DNA of 64,000 nt, from NCBI GenBank assembly GCA_000499405.2, contig HG738137.1, positions 24,598,491-24,662,490 of the forward strand, written 5' to 3'. Positions 8,554 through 22,494 of the stretch are shown in pieces; the first letter of the stretch is position 1, and the number at the start of each line of letters is the position of its first letter. This stretch comes from Onchocerca volvulus (lineage: Eukaryota; Nematoda; Chromadorea; Rhabditida; Onchocercidae). Position numbers and translations under genes: made by a program. A model generated the notes under the pieces. That model made no database searches, was not told where the DNA came from, and was given only the letters and a program-made list of their open reading frames with translations.

Positions 8554-11500
8554 TCAATAACAACAGCCTTCGCTCATCTGTGAACAGGTAACATTTTGCA
8601 ATCGACGATGTAACGATTGAAATGTGGGACGTTGATCTGGATCATAGCTCCAACAAGGCAGTATAAATTCTTGATAAAAATTGACAGATGAAAAATCAGG
8701 CCTTTCCAGATAAAACTGAAAAATGAAATCAATTTTTTTTGTATTTTGTTCTGTCTTTTTTTTTTTTTTTTTTTTGAAATTCGAGAAATTCATGATTATT
8801 TGATTTAGATTTTGGAAGAATATAAAGCAGAAGATATTATTCTAAATTATGGCTCGAATATATCATTATAAATAGTTGGCTAAAAATTGATGAACATGAA
8901 ATTTAGGATATTCCAATAACCTAGGATTGTCCAAATTAGATATAATATTTGCAGATATATGATTATAAGGGGAAAGATACAAGTAAAAATTGAAATATAG
9001 AGAATTTAGAAACCTGATATATTACCTGTGAATTCAAATAAGATAAAAACAAATAATGAAAATTCGATTCTCAGTTTTCAATTTCCAACATGAGGAATAA
9101 AAATGAAATGGAGAAATGGATGATAAGATAATAACTGGAGGTGGAGATAAGCCAAATACTTGAAACGTTAACTAAGAAATTGAATAAAATAGAAATAGCT
9201 AGCAGAAATTCGATTTTCGAATTTCAATTCTAGTATAATGAATTTAAGTGAAATAATAAGCAACTTTCAGAAAATATTTTAATTATTATCATAGCAGAAA
9301 TTTTTGTGTATTTAATGACGTTACAGTAAAGCCTTATCATAGTTTACACTTGTTAATTTTTAGGCAATAAATTTTAGAGTAACTTTTTGGAGATCTCTTC
9401 ATGATTCCTCATAATAATTCTAATTAAATTTCGAATATTCCGATAAATGATAATGATATGAAAAATAAAAAGTTAACGTAAGGATGAAATTTCTAATTTC
9501 TTAATTAAAGGTCATTCACTGACCTTTAATGTCCCGTGTTGTTGCATGAATGATAAGTTTCTACAAATATCATTATCAGTCATCATTTTATACGGATATT
9601 TATGACAACCATTAAGTACTTCCCAAAGTGTCACACCAAAAGACCAAATATCTCCTTTGATTGTAATTCGTTTCTGAAAATTGTAATTCAATTTTGATAA
9701 TTAATTGCGAATATTTTAAAAAAGCAAAGTTGTTTTTATCATCATAATGATAATAATCCAAATTATTATTCATGAAGAGTTTAAGTAGCAGAATAAACAT
9801 CATTTAATGAAAATTTTTCGAAATTTCGAATTTTTTTTCATTAGTATACTAATATCATAATTTGTAATTAAATTAATTTTTTGAGCATAAAAAATTCTGA
9901 GAATAAATTTTTATTGCTTCGAAATTCTTCGTTTTCGTAAATTCTTTTAAATTTTAAGATCAAAAATTTCATAATTAGAATATTATTTAATTTTTACGTT
10001 AGGTTATTAAATTTATATTAATCATATTTCATTTATTATATCTATTCTATTTCAAATTTATTTTTTATTAATTCATTACCTCTCATCTACTATCTGATTG
10101 CTTTTTATTTTCTTCATCTTAATTTGGAAGGATCATTTCAGAATTTTGAATTCCTTAAATTATCCAGGAAATGAACAGAAGGAAAAATAGAATGGAAAAG
10201 TTCGGAAAGGACTTTTGATTGCTTTAAAATTTTTCGATTTCTGAAACTTAGATCAAACTTAGATCATGATCAATCAAAAATTTTAGCTTTTTTTTTGAAA
10301 CTTAAATCATAAACTATGCTTACTTACTTAAATTTGCATTATTTTATTTTGATATGATTAAAATTTAAGTCAAGCTGCATTGATTATTTTCCAAAATTTA
10401 TTCATATTTATTTTCAACAATTTCAATTCTAATCATACTTCCACGGCCGCTTCCCAGGATTTCCATCGAATCCGTCCATGATCTACCGGATTTTCCGTTT
10501 CGAAATGATCCAATCCATAAGCCATGTTGAAATTGGTAAGTTTAACAGTACCATCACTAGCAATCATGCAATTATTTGCCGAAAGATTACCATGGATGAA
10601 ATTTTTCGATTCCAAATATGACATACCCGCTGCAATTTGCGTGCTTACTGATAACAGCAATTCTCTCCTGCAATAAAACTGATAGAAATGGAAGTTACTG
10701 ATAAGATATGTGCATAATATCAGTAGTGATAAGGTTATTGTTAATCTAATTTAGAAGCTAGTACATTGTACGTATGTATTACATGTCTATTATTTGATTC
10801 AAAAATATATTCTTGATGCTTATTGATTTTGAACCATATATCCATAATGGATTAGTGATAAGCTTATATATGGACTATTTAAACTTTCTGAAGATTAGAA
10901 AAAAACAAGCTTATCATGATAAGCTTATCACTAATCTAATTTACAAGATAGTAAATGGTACATATATAGAATTGATAGTACCTATTATGTATATTATATT
11001 GATTATTTAATCTAAAAAGCTATCCGTTGTCTTATTGATTTCAAATCATATTTCCACAACTGCTAATTGTAAACTTCAAAAATGGAAGCTAAGAAAGCTT
11101 ATCATTGATATAGTCTGTACGAGGGAAGACTATAAAATGGCTTATCCCTATCATACCTAAACTTATCCGTGATTTAATCTATATGATAAAAGGCTTATCA
11201 TTGATCTAATCCATATGATAAGAAAGCCATGGAAGGCTTATCATTGGCCTAACCTGTATGATAACTCATTATTTAGGCTTTGAAGATATTGGCCAAGATA
11301 TTGCTCGATATATTCATGAATACAACTTGTTAATAATCCATCACAACAAACACCAATCACTTCTAATATATTTTGATGTCGTAGGCTACTTAATTCGCTA
11401 ACAATTATTTCAAATTCCTTCCGATCATTGTAATTTCCATGAAATGTTTTATTTACCATTGTACGTTGTTCCAATTGGCAGAGCCAAATCTGAATTTTAT

Positions 11501-14500
11501 CCAATATTAATAATCAGAAATGATCTATCGATCTATTGATTTGTAAATCAATTCTTGATATTGTACGTATATAATTCAAAATAAATTACCATTTTTTTCA
11601 TATTTCCAACAATTAAATAATAAAATGAGTTAACTGAAATATTTGTTATTGATATTGTATTCAAAATAAATTACCATTTTTTCTGTTTAAAAAAAAAAAA
11701 AAAGGAATTCTCAACAATTAATTAATAAAAATTTCGTTAACTAACCTCACCAAATCGACTATTACCCAAATGTTCGCAGAATCGTAGTGATTGTGGATTA
11801 ATTTCAACAAAATTTGTTGATTTATTAGCAGCATGAACTTTATTGTAATTATTAGCTGTTTGATAAGTCAATGAATTCCTTTTGAAAAAAAAAATTATTC
11901 TTTATTTTTTATTTATTTGATTATTTTATTGTTTCAGAATTATTTTTCGCTTTCTTTGAAATTTTAAAATAAGATATTTTTTTTTAATTTTAATTACTTT
12001 AATTCTTTGCACAATTACTTACTCCATTGGCATATATCCGAATCGCTGTGGAAATCGCATAGAAATATCAGTTGAAGCATAATGATTTATTGAATTTGAA
12101 TGAAATTTTGATGAATCGCATATAGTTTTATTGTTATTTTCATTAACATCATCATTGCTAAAGATAAGTTGAAACTTAATCAGCCTTGAAAACAGGAAAT
12201 GGCAAGGAAAATTTTATCTTTCAGTGATAAGAAAATCTCGGAACTGTTAATTTTGACAATTTTTCATATTATTGCTAACGATAAAACTGATCTAATAAAC
12301 CTTGTAAAGAAGAAATAATATTGAAAAATTTTATCTTAATTATGAGATAACCTCTGTTAATTTTTGAGAATTTCCATTTTGATAACAATTTTTATGTTAA
12401 TTTTGATTAATTTTCATATCATTGCTAAAGATAAGTTAGCCTAATTAGCTTTACAAAGAAGATGTGATATGGAAAATTTTATCCTCGAATTTTACGATAA
12501 TCTCGAAATTGTTAGTTCTGATCATTTCCATGTAATTGCTAAAAACAAATCGATCTAACAAGTCTTGTAAAAAACGAATAATAAATTTGATAATATCATG
12601 ATAATTTCGGGAATCATTAAAATGAAATGCTTCAAATGGTTTGAAATTCAAAGGTCTCAAAGATTTCCAATGCTATCTGAATCTCTGATAAGAAATCATT
12701 TAATCATTATTTTTTAGTTCATATTACTGTAAATAGCAACACTTATGATCAAATTCTTTGCCAACAATAGTCTTAGACCAACAATAATCAAGAAGCCCAA
12801 GATTACTGTAGTGGAGAATCCTTTAACAGTATCACATACTTGATATATCATTATCAGATTACGTTACTGTTTTACCCGAAAAATCACTTGTAACGTGAAA
12901 AACAAGTATACCTGACGTAATTCGGTTCAGCATACTCACTACCAGATGATAAATTAGCGTGAAGTTTTTCCAATAATGAATTTTGCATATTATCATTTGT
13001 CATACGGTAAGCATTAGGTGATGTACGCTGAAATATCAATATCAATATTTTATTAACTTTTTTTAATTACAAAAAAAAAAAATTTCAATTCTAATCATTC
13101 GAACTAAGTATAACTATCCTAATAATTTACCGGAATAAATATTTCAAGTAAATGTTGATATATATATATAGCTCTATCTTTATATGTTTTTTTTTTTTTT
13201 TTTACAAAAATTTTAAATAAAAAGTTTGTTTTTGAAAATTTTGAAAACAAAAACTTTAGCTGTTTGTCCTTCGATTATCATTCGTACATCTTTCGTATTT
13301 TTCTTCAAAACTATAAATGGTCCTTTTCGTGGAAATGTATCACGATAAATCCATAATAAATAGAAAAGAATTACTAGAGCAGAGAAGAGGAAAAATAGTG
13401 ACATAATTATAGCTGAAAATATTGATTTCTTTTAATAAAAATACAATTAAAATATAAAATAATGAAAATAATTGAAAATTTTAAAATTTCAAATTTTTAA
13501 AATTATATTCGTTAATATTAATGTCCAAAATTACGCAAGTTTGAAATGATATTATCACTTTTAAATACTGCATATTTCAAGTTTAACCTATAAATTTCAA
13601 AATATTGAAATCTAATTTTTATTAATGAAGCAATTATTTGAAATTATTATATACGCAATGAGAGATATTCTTATAAAGTATAAATGTGCGTAGATATCTG
13701 CAAAAATTTTCAGGTAAATTTGTTTTAAATAGATAAAATTAATTAAATTAAACAAACCAACTGATATCCATCGTGTACCATCTTCTGATATATCATTGAT
13801 AGCAAAATAAGTTAACGTATCACCTCTACTTGATTGATTATCCAAATCTAATTCATCATACATCATATCATCTGATTCGAATATTTCATTTGCTGGAAAG
13901 TGATAAGAAAGATTCCATTTACTAACTTTTTTAAAAACAATATCATTTATTTGAGTGATTACTAAATTTTAATCAATTATTAAAATTTTATGTTATGTGA
14001 AAATTTACAAACAAATCAAAATTTTAATTTTTTGTTTGTCATATTTTAATTTAAATCTTAAAACAAATTAGATTACCTTAATAATCAACCACAAATTTTT
14101 TTAGTTGAATTTAAAAAAATAAACGTCAAAACTGACTAAATTCGAATTTAATTTCACTTAGCAATAACCAAGTGCTATTTTTCGGCAAAATTAGTTCGAC
14201 TCGTAATTCTTTGGCAATTCGACTTGGCACCGGTATTCGTACCCATCTAAAATTCATTTAAATCAAAAAAAAAAAAAAAAAAAATGAAAAAATTAAGGAA
14301 TATTGAATAAAATGCATACACATATATTGCATTCCTGATTTTTTTTTTTTTTTAGATTTTTTTTGAAATGTTATTGATTTGAATTTCACTCTAGTGATCT
14401 GACTAATTACAAGTCTTGATTTTAATTTTTAGAATAGATTGAAATTACAACTTTCATTTAATTTTTATTGTTAATTATCTCATTACGGTAAAGTTTGTAA

Positions 14501-17500
14501 AATAAACCTGGCAGTTTGAAAATTTTTATCGGCAACATAATTAAAATATAGTGTTCTCGGTGAATAATGTCCTCCACCTTGCGGTGAGAACCATACATTT
14601 GCTCGTTTAAATACCTAAAATATTAATGAAAAATTAAAATTTAGAAAATTCCTACTATATATAATACAAACAATTTACAAGATTTAAAACAAGCAATTAA
14701 GAGAGAAATGATTAAACTGAAGCGACAACTTCAAAATTCACTTCAATTTTCGAAAATATAAAGCAAATTCGCAAGATTTATCACGAATTTGAAGGAATAA
14801 AGTTAATAAAAATTCGAAAATTATTTACAAGTTTTAATTATTAATTCTTGAATTTTGTGCAGTATTTGAAATGAGTAATTGCTGATAAATGATTAAAATA
14901 TTTCCTCAGAAATTAAAATATGATTAAATTAATGGTGTATGTACTTAATTAATAAAATATGTCATCTGTTCTTCATGACATTAAACATATTCGGTGCATA
15001 AATTTTGCAAAATAATATTTATAATGAATTAATCTTTTAATCAGATTTGAATAATTTAATATATAATATTATCCCAAATTAGTTGGAATTAAATATATCA
15101 CTGAAAAACTGTTCTTTGATTTTGAAGTGATAAACTTCAATTATTCCAATCTCAACTTATAAAAGATATACTGATCCTTACTAGTATGAGATAAGCTTTA
15201 ATTTTTCTAATTCTTATTAAATAATTAATTATGTTTCAATTAAATTTTATTCAATTATTAATAGCTTTAATTTTAATCTTTGGCACAATATGATAATACC
15301 TGAGCACCACTTTTCAAGAAATTTGATGTATGAAACAAAATAGCATTGATAATTTTCTTCTTTGCAAATAACACTTCAATTGTTATTGTTGCTCCTACAA
15401 TAAACATTTATTTTAATTGAAAAAAAAAAGCTTAATAGTTTTGCGACAATTGCGCAGGAAACAGTAATTGATTGAATAAATTAAAGAAAGACTATTTTTT
15501 TAAATGATTTTTCAGCATTACAACACTATCTTCTAGTGTTAAAATGAATGTTCAAGAAAGTTTATGGCAAAATTTAAAAATTTATTGAATATTAAAATAT
15601 CCATGATATCATCAAATTTAAGTTATTTTTTAAATTCCTGGAAAATTTGATCAAAATTAGCTTTGTCATTATCATCGTTTTTTATTTCAAAATAAATTTG
15701 TGTTTTATAAAAATTAATCTTATCAAAAAAAAAAAATAAAAAAAATAAATAATAGATATGAAGTCATGCAAAAAAAAAAGATTGAAATTTAAAAATCATT
15801 CGATTAAAAAAAAAAGTTGAAAATACACCATGTTTTTCTTTACTCCAACCGATCCATTTTTCAGGATATTTCTCGAAATTATCCATGCCAATTGCGCCAT
15901 CATATAATTTACCAAGACCTTTGATCAAATATCCAGATGAATTTGTGATTCCGTCATATGCTTGATCTTTCAAATTTAAACCATCCATTATATCACCTTC
16001 CGGTATCGTATAGGATAGAACTTGATCTGAAATATTGAACCTAACCTGTTTGATATGTTAATTAATTTAAATAATCTGATAAACTGTTTGACAGATTAAA
16101 ATTAATTAATTTAAATGACTTAATCAATATTGAAGAAATCAAAGAACAATAATACGAAAATTACATCGTCCGATATTAGTTAATCTAGAATATGAAGCCT
16201 AGTTTATTTAATAAATTGAATTTAAATAACTAAATCGATTTTGACGAGGTCAAAGAATATTTATAGGGTAAATCGAAGATACTGTTTCATTTGTACAGTA
16301 AATCGAACATACTGTTTTCTTTGTAACAAGCCGAAGATGCTATTTCCTATATGGTGAATTGAAAATACTGTTTTTCTTGCACAAAAAATCAAAGATACTG
16401 TTTCTCTAATACAGTAAATCGAAAATATTGTTCGCTCACACGGTAAATCGAAGATACTGTATCACAGTACGATAAAATTAAAATACTATTTCAGATTTGC
16501 AGGAGTAACTTCTTGTAGTGCTTGAATTTTTAAAATTTATAATAACTGGGAATGCTTCTATTTCCTGGACTTTTTTAACTTCAAACTTATAATACTTACT
16601 ATGTTTTGTAAAAAAAGAACAAGATTACGGTAACCTTTGTAAACACATCCATAAAGTTCAACACGCATACAAACGGTACGTGTAACTTCTGAAACCGGTA
16701 TGATACGTAGATTCCGTGCTACAATACCACCATCCAATGCTCGAAATACTGCCGATTGTGTATCACTATTTCCAATTATTACCTATAAAATTCGTTTTCT
16801 TTTAAATTCTTATCTTTATTTAAATTAATTCTTATCTTTATGATTACACGTTTACATAAGGAATCAAGTGATCGCAAGTTATCGTAAGTAATTTGATTGC
16901 ATCAGCGATTTCAGTTCAGTAAAATATAAATTTGTCTTTACTTCATCACATTATCTGTTGTTATTTTATTCAACACATGACAAATATTTGTCTTTTAATT
17001 ATAGATTTAATTATGAACTTCTAACCAATCTCGTGAAACCAGAACGAACTAATAATTTCTCTAGCACTAGATTATCAAGTAAAAAAATGATATGAATGAA
17101 AAAATTTAAAAAGTCGCGAAAAAAACACTCAAAAATTTCCGTCGCATCATAGAAAACATCAAACAATGTCTTGTTGAAAATTTGAGTAAATTTCTTTCAT
17201 ACCTAATTTATTTTTATATTTTTTGTTTAGTAATTTCATGTTGAATAATTATAAGATTAGAAATTCATTGAATGAAATTAAAGAAAAATTATTTTCAAAC
17301 TTTATATTTTGTTGTAAATTTTCGAAAAAAAAAAAAAAAGGAGGGAATTCTTGAAAAAATCTTATAATTTGAAAATATAAAATTAAAATTATTTTTTTTG
17401 GATCAATCATTTCTATTTGCTCAAAATTAATATATCGCTATATAATGATAGAGTTTATTGAATTGCCAATAGCTAAAGTAAACAATTTGGCATAATATTT

Positions 17501-20500
17501 TTGATATGTTTACATAAAATTTGTTTGTGAATAATTTAACAGACATTTGCATAATTATTCTCAAATTTCTTCGGCTTTCGTGATTAATTAATTAATTGCT
17601 GTGCAAGTAATTAAATAATCAATTATTTGCATTAATTTCGTGAACAATAATCAATGGAGATGAAAAGTCATCCAATATTGGGTGACACCATTATATAAAT
17701 ATTTCTTATTCATATTTATAATAAGTGCAGAAAAATTTTAGGAAATTTAATTTTTTTTTTTAAACATTTGATCAATTTTAAAACATTTGATCATTAAAGC
17801 ATTATTTTGAATAATAAAATTGAATTCAATTGTATTTTTAAATTAAAATTTCAAAAATTCGTAATTTTGATCGAAGAAAAGAAGTAAACGAAAACTTTTT
17901 TAAAATACCTCATTTTGTTTTCCATCTTTATATCGTGCCCACGTGCCGAGACTTTCACGCCAATATTCTAACATATACGCTGGAGCATATTCTAGTCCAC
18001 GTCCACCATCAAAACGTCCTTGCGTTTCAATCACTGTTATCACCATATCAGTATCAAAATCAATTTGTAACCATTCTACTATTTCAGAACTTATTTGTTG
18101 ACGTGGACACCACGCACCGCTTCCACGTTCCGTACGTATTCTTCAAAGAAAAAAAAAAGAAAAATCGATATTATTCATTTTTCTAAAACATTTTGTTAAT
18201 CATATTTCTCACATTATCATGTTATTCAAAAAATACAGGATTGCGTAATAATTGAAGGGTCACGTTATAGGATTATATTAATGCAGCGTGACCTTTTGAA
18301 CAAGGTCACGCTGCATTAATATAATCCTATAACATATCATAACAGCAAATTGTACACTGCTTTTCATTCCTTACGAAAGTTCATGATATTTTGATTATCA
18401 AAATATTTCGTTTCATTAGGTTTATTTATGACAGTCTTCCGGATTATGTAGCCTTAATCGATTAATATATGATGGTATCATTTGGCTTGCATAAAATCTT
18501 ATCAGTTGGCCCTTATCATTTGGTTTGGATAAAATCTTATCATTTGGCTTGAATAAAATCGTGGATCTTAAACTTTGCCAATACTTTTCAATCTTTTGCT
18601 AAACAGAGAAGAAAGAATGATTAAATTATAAAATTTTTAAAATAAAAAAATTTTCATCGAATTCATTTCGTTCAATTTACTTAGAAATATTTATTTAAAT
18701 ATCGAAAAAGTTTTTAATTAATAATCACATTTTATCACTAATTATTACTTATTTTTATTTTAGCCATCTAGTAACGATAAAGGAAAAGCGATAAATTCTT
18801 TCAGATTGGTTCAAAGGTCATCACTAAACCACCTGCTATCACTAATGCTACTATGAAATTATCAATTCCAATAAATAAGTGATAAGATAAAATTATGAAG
18901 TATATCATATGTATTTTATCATATAAAATGACTAAATTATGATAGCATTATGCAAATTTTGTTTAATGTAATTTAATTGTGACATGATTTTTATGAATAT
19001 ATTTAAGAATAAATAAGAAAAAATGGGAAATAATACAAAATGATTAATATGGGATTATACAATTATTAAAAAATCAAGACAAAAATCGATAGTATTTTGA
19101 TAAAAATTGATAACTATTATCATAATAAATGCATTTATCGTAATAATAATCGTTTTTTATCTTTATCTTCCAAAATCTAATAATTAAAATAAGTCTGGCG
19201 TCAGTTAAATTAAATTTTTTTCCCTCATTTTTTTCAATAAATTATGAATTATTATATCTAATAATAATGAAATAATATACGGTAAAATTATTGAAAATTT
19301 TCCATCTACCCGGAACAAAATTAATCCAATTTATTTGAATGAAAAATTTTTGAGACACAAAATTAAATTTAAATAAATATAAGAAATTTTTAGAAATCAA
19401 TTATTCCTTTTCATTCGAAAAATAATTTTATCGATTCATTTTTCGTATATATTAATTTTCCACTTTTTTTTCTCTTTTTTTCTATTCCTTTCTTTCTTAT
19501 CTTTTTTTCCCTCTACAATAAATTAGATTAAAAAGGGGAGAAAAAAAATGGAAAAAAGAAAAAATTGTAAGTTTAATTGAATGAAATTTTTAAAATAATA
19601 TAATTTGCGTGATGTTTTTTAGTAAAAAAAGAAAAAAAAATGAATGAAAGAAAATTGAAAAAATTCAAATTTTATTTCAAAAAAGAGCTATAACGTGGAT
19701 TTAATTAATTTTAGATTTTTAATAATATTTTTATTTTACTATTCTAAATTTTATCAAATCAATTAGCTGCATCGATGCATATTCTTGGCCATATTTTAGT
19801 CTTCACTTATTTAATTAATTCATGGAATATTCGAAGAAATCAGAACAAATAAATGTCTTTATTGAATTGGAAAGAGACGAAATGGCTTAATTGAATCTAA
19901 TTAATTACTCATTCCCATAATTCCATACGTTTGGACAAATTAAATTGGAAATGGATAGAATTGCTAATAATATTAGAGCTTTCAATTTATGCAAATCTAT
20001 ATGACAAATTGAATTTGTCAACTTGTAGCAAGTAAACAATAAGTGATTTGTAGGCAGCTAATTTCGAATATAAGATTGAATTATCAATCATAAAATTTTA
20101 GCAATATGTAAATTTAATTTAAAATTGACTAAAATTTGATCTTAATCAAAAACAAATAAGATAAAACTGATTTATATTGGACAAATTGATTTTATTCCAA
20201 ATTAATTGACGTCGATTGGTTCAGATCCGAATTAAATGTAATGGCAAAATTTGTCATTTTATAGAGCATATTTGAAAATAATTAAAATTTGAACTCAATT
20301 TTTTCGCATTTCTTTTAGATTTATGTAGACTAAACAAGATAAATTCATTTTCTTTCAAATCAACTGATTCAATTAATTCAGATGCGGTTTAAATGTAAAA
20401 TATTCGGATAATTTATCAAAATTATCTTGTCTATTTGAATTACCATTGATAAAATTTATCATTTTGTAAAGCTTATTTGAAAATAATTGGAATTGAAATG

Positions 20501-22463
20501 ATTTTTGTGTCATTTATTTTAGCTCAATTTGGGACTGAATGAAATAGATTCATTTCATTGCAAACTTTTTGACTTAAATTTGAAATATTCAGATAATTTA
20601 TCCAAAAAATTTACCCAAAGATAATTATTCCATTATTCGCTTCAACTTTTTCATTTAAATTTAACTTAATTTTATTAAAAAATTATGTTAGCAAAATTTG
20701 GATTCATTTAGAATAAATTCAAATAGTTTGCAATTTTCACTGAGAAAAAGGAAGTGATATAAAATAATTTATCAAATAACCTAGAATTCTGCGGTCCAGT
20801 ACTGTCCTTATCATGACTTGAACTTGCTGATAATTGATTGTCTTTGATAAGGCCTGATTCCATACCCAATTGATTTGCACATTCTTCTAAAAATATCGAA
20901 TATAATTTAAAACAAATAAAATAAATAAATGAAAATAGTTAACTAATTTTTTAATTACTAAAAAAAAAAAGAAAAAAGATCCCTTTTATGTAGAAATAAA
21001 CAAAAAATACTTTAATTATAAAAAATGAGCAAATTTCTCTTCTCTATACTATTCTATCCGTTTAATTTTGAGAAATATCAGATCAATTTAATTGATAGTT
21101 TCAACTAATCTAAATTATATGTTAAGGTCAGAAAAGGTCATCTCATTTCCTTTTTAATCATAACCTACTTTCGCTATTGCACCCCTATTACTTTTATTTT
21201 CTATTGTGATACCTTTAAATTAGCTCTCTTTTAGTCCAGGGAAAAAAAAGGCAAGAACTGCTAATAGTTTAACCTTTGACCTCTTTCAATGATCCATTTC
21301 TATTATTCATGAGCAAACAAATGGAACAATAGAAAAGCATTTATGTATTGCAAGGCATTCAGAAATCAATTATCATTTTCAAATGATATACATTAAATAT
21401 CTGGAAGGAATCCGGATGTTCGTGCAAATAATTTTTCGCAAGTTACGGTAAAGATTACTGTAAACAAGGCTTGTATTACGGCAGGCTGACTTTAATTTAT
21501 GAAACACTAATTTATAATCTTTAGCATTAAAATACGCTGATATACAGTTTTTCGATATTTCTCTCATTTTCATTAATAAAGTTATATTAAGGATAAAAAA
21601 ACTCATAGCTTTTACTGATATTAAATTTATTTGGTAAAGTTATTTTTTTAATGACCAGTTTGAAATAATTTTAAACATTTTGAAAATAATTTTATAAGTC
21701 CACAATAAAGTTTACTTATTTTTGTTGCTAATTAATAGTTATTGAATTTTTTCAAACAAGAAACGAAAAATTAAAAACGCCAATAGAATGAATAGAAATT
21801 CGATACGAGAACTCGCTCGCATTTTCGTAATTTTATTTTTTTTTTTTATTTTTTATTTTTATTTTATTTTATTTTTTTTTTTTTTTTGAGGAATATTGTA
21901 ATATTATTTATGGGATATCAGCAATTCAAGTGGAAGGAAATTCGATATGCTTCGAAAATTTTTTCAAATTTTATTCTAATAAAAGGGAAAAAATATGATA
22001 AATGGAATGACAAATAAATTAAATGCTGAAAAAATATCATTCATTATAAATATTATTGATTTTCGAGGATATCTGGTAGCTATTTTTAATTAGATTTATT
22101 ACTTCAGCAACAACAGATGATGCCAAGAGACAGAAAAAAAATCATAAAATTTTTAATGGGAATAATAATTATTATCATTCATCATCATTTCATTTCATAT
22201 TATTATTTATGCATTTTTATTTCACGACAATAATGACAATAAAAACGATGACAAAAATTGATTTCATATCAAATTATATCATTATTATCATCATTATCAG
22301 CATCATCGCTATTTTCGCTATTATTGCTAATTATTAACATTTTGCTATTATTATTATCTATTATTATGTTCCTACTGTTATTATCATCATTATTATTGCC
22401 TTTATAGATATTATGTCTTTACTATTAATAATACTATTAGTATTACTATTACTATTTTTGCTA

Positions 22464-22494
<31 letters not shown>

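Larger units (their letters stand above)
18141..20780 (-). other. DDR intron 2
   Basis: This 2.6-kb intron lies between the first and second discoidin exons. It contains the perfect hairpin at 18264-18333, a threefold short repeat near 18476-18560 (TTATCATTTGGCTTG.ATAAAATC), poly-pyrimidine tracts near 19460-19510 and tandem repeats at 20050-20760. No coding sequence was recognised on either strand. Confidence 0.7.
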
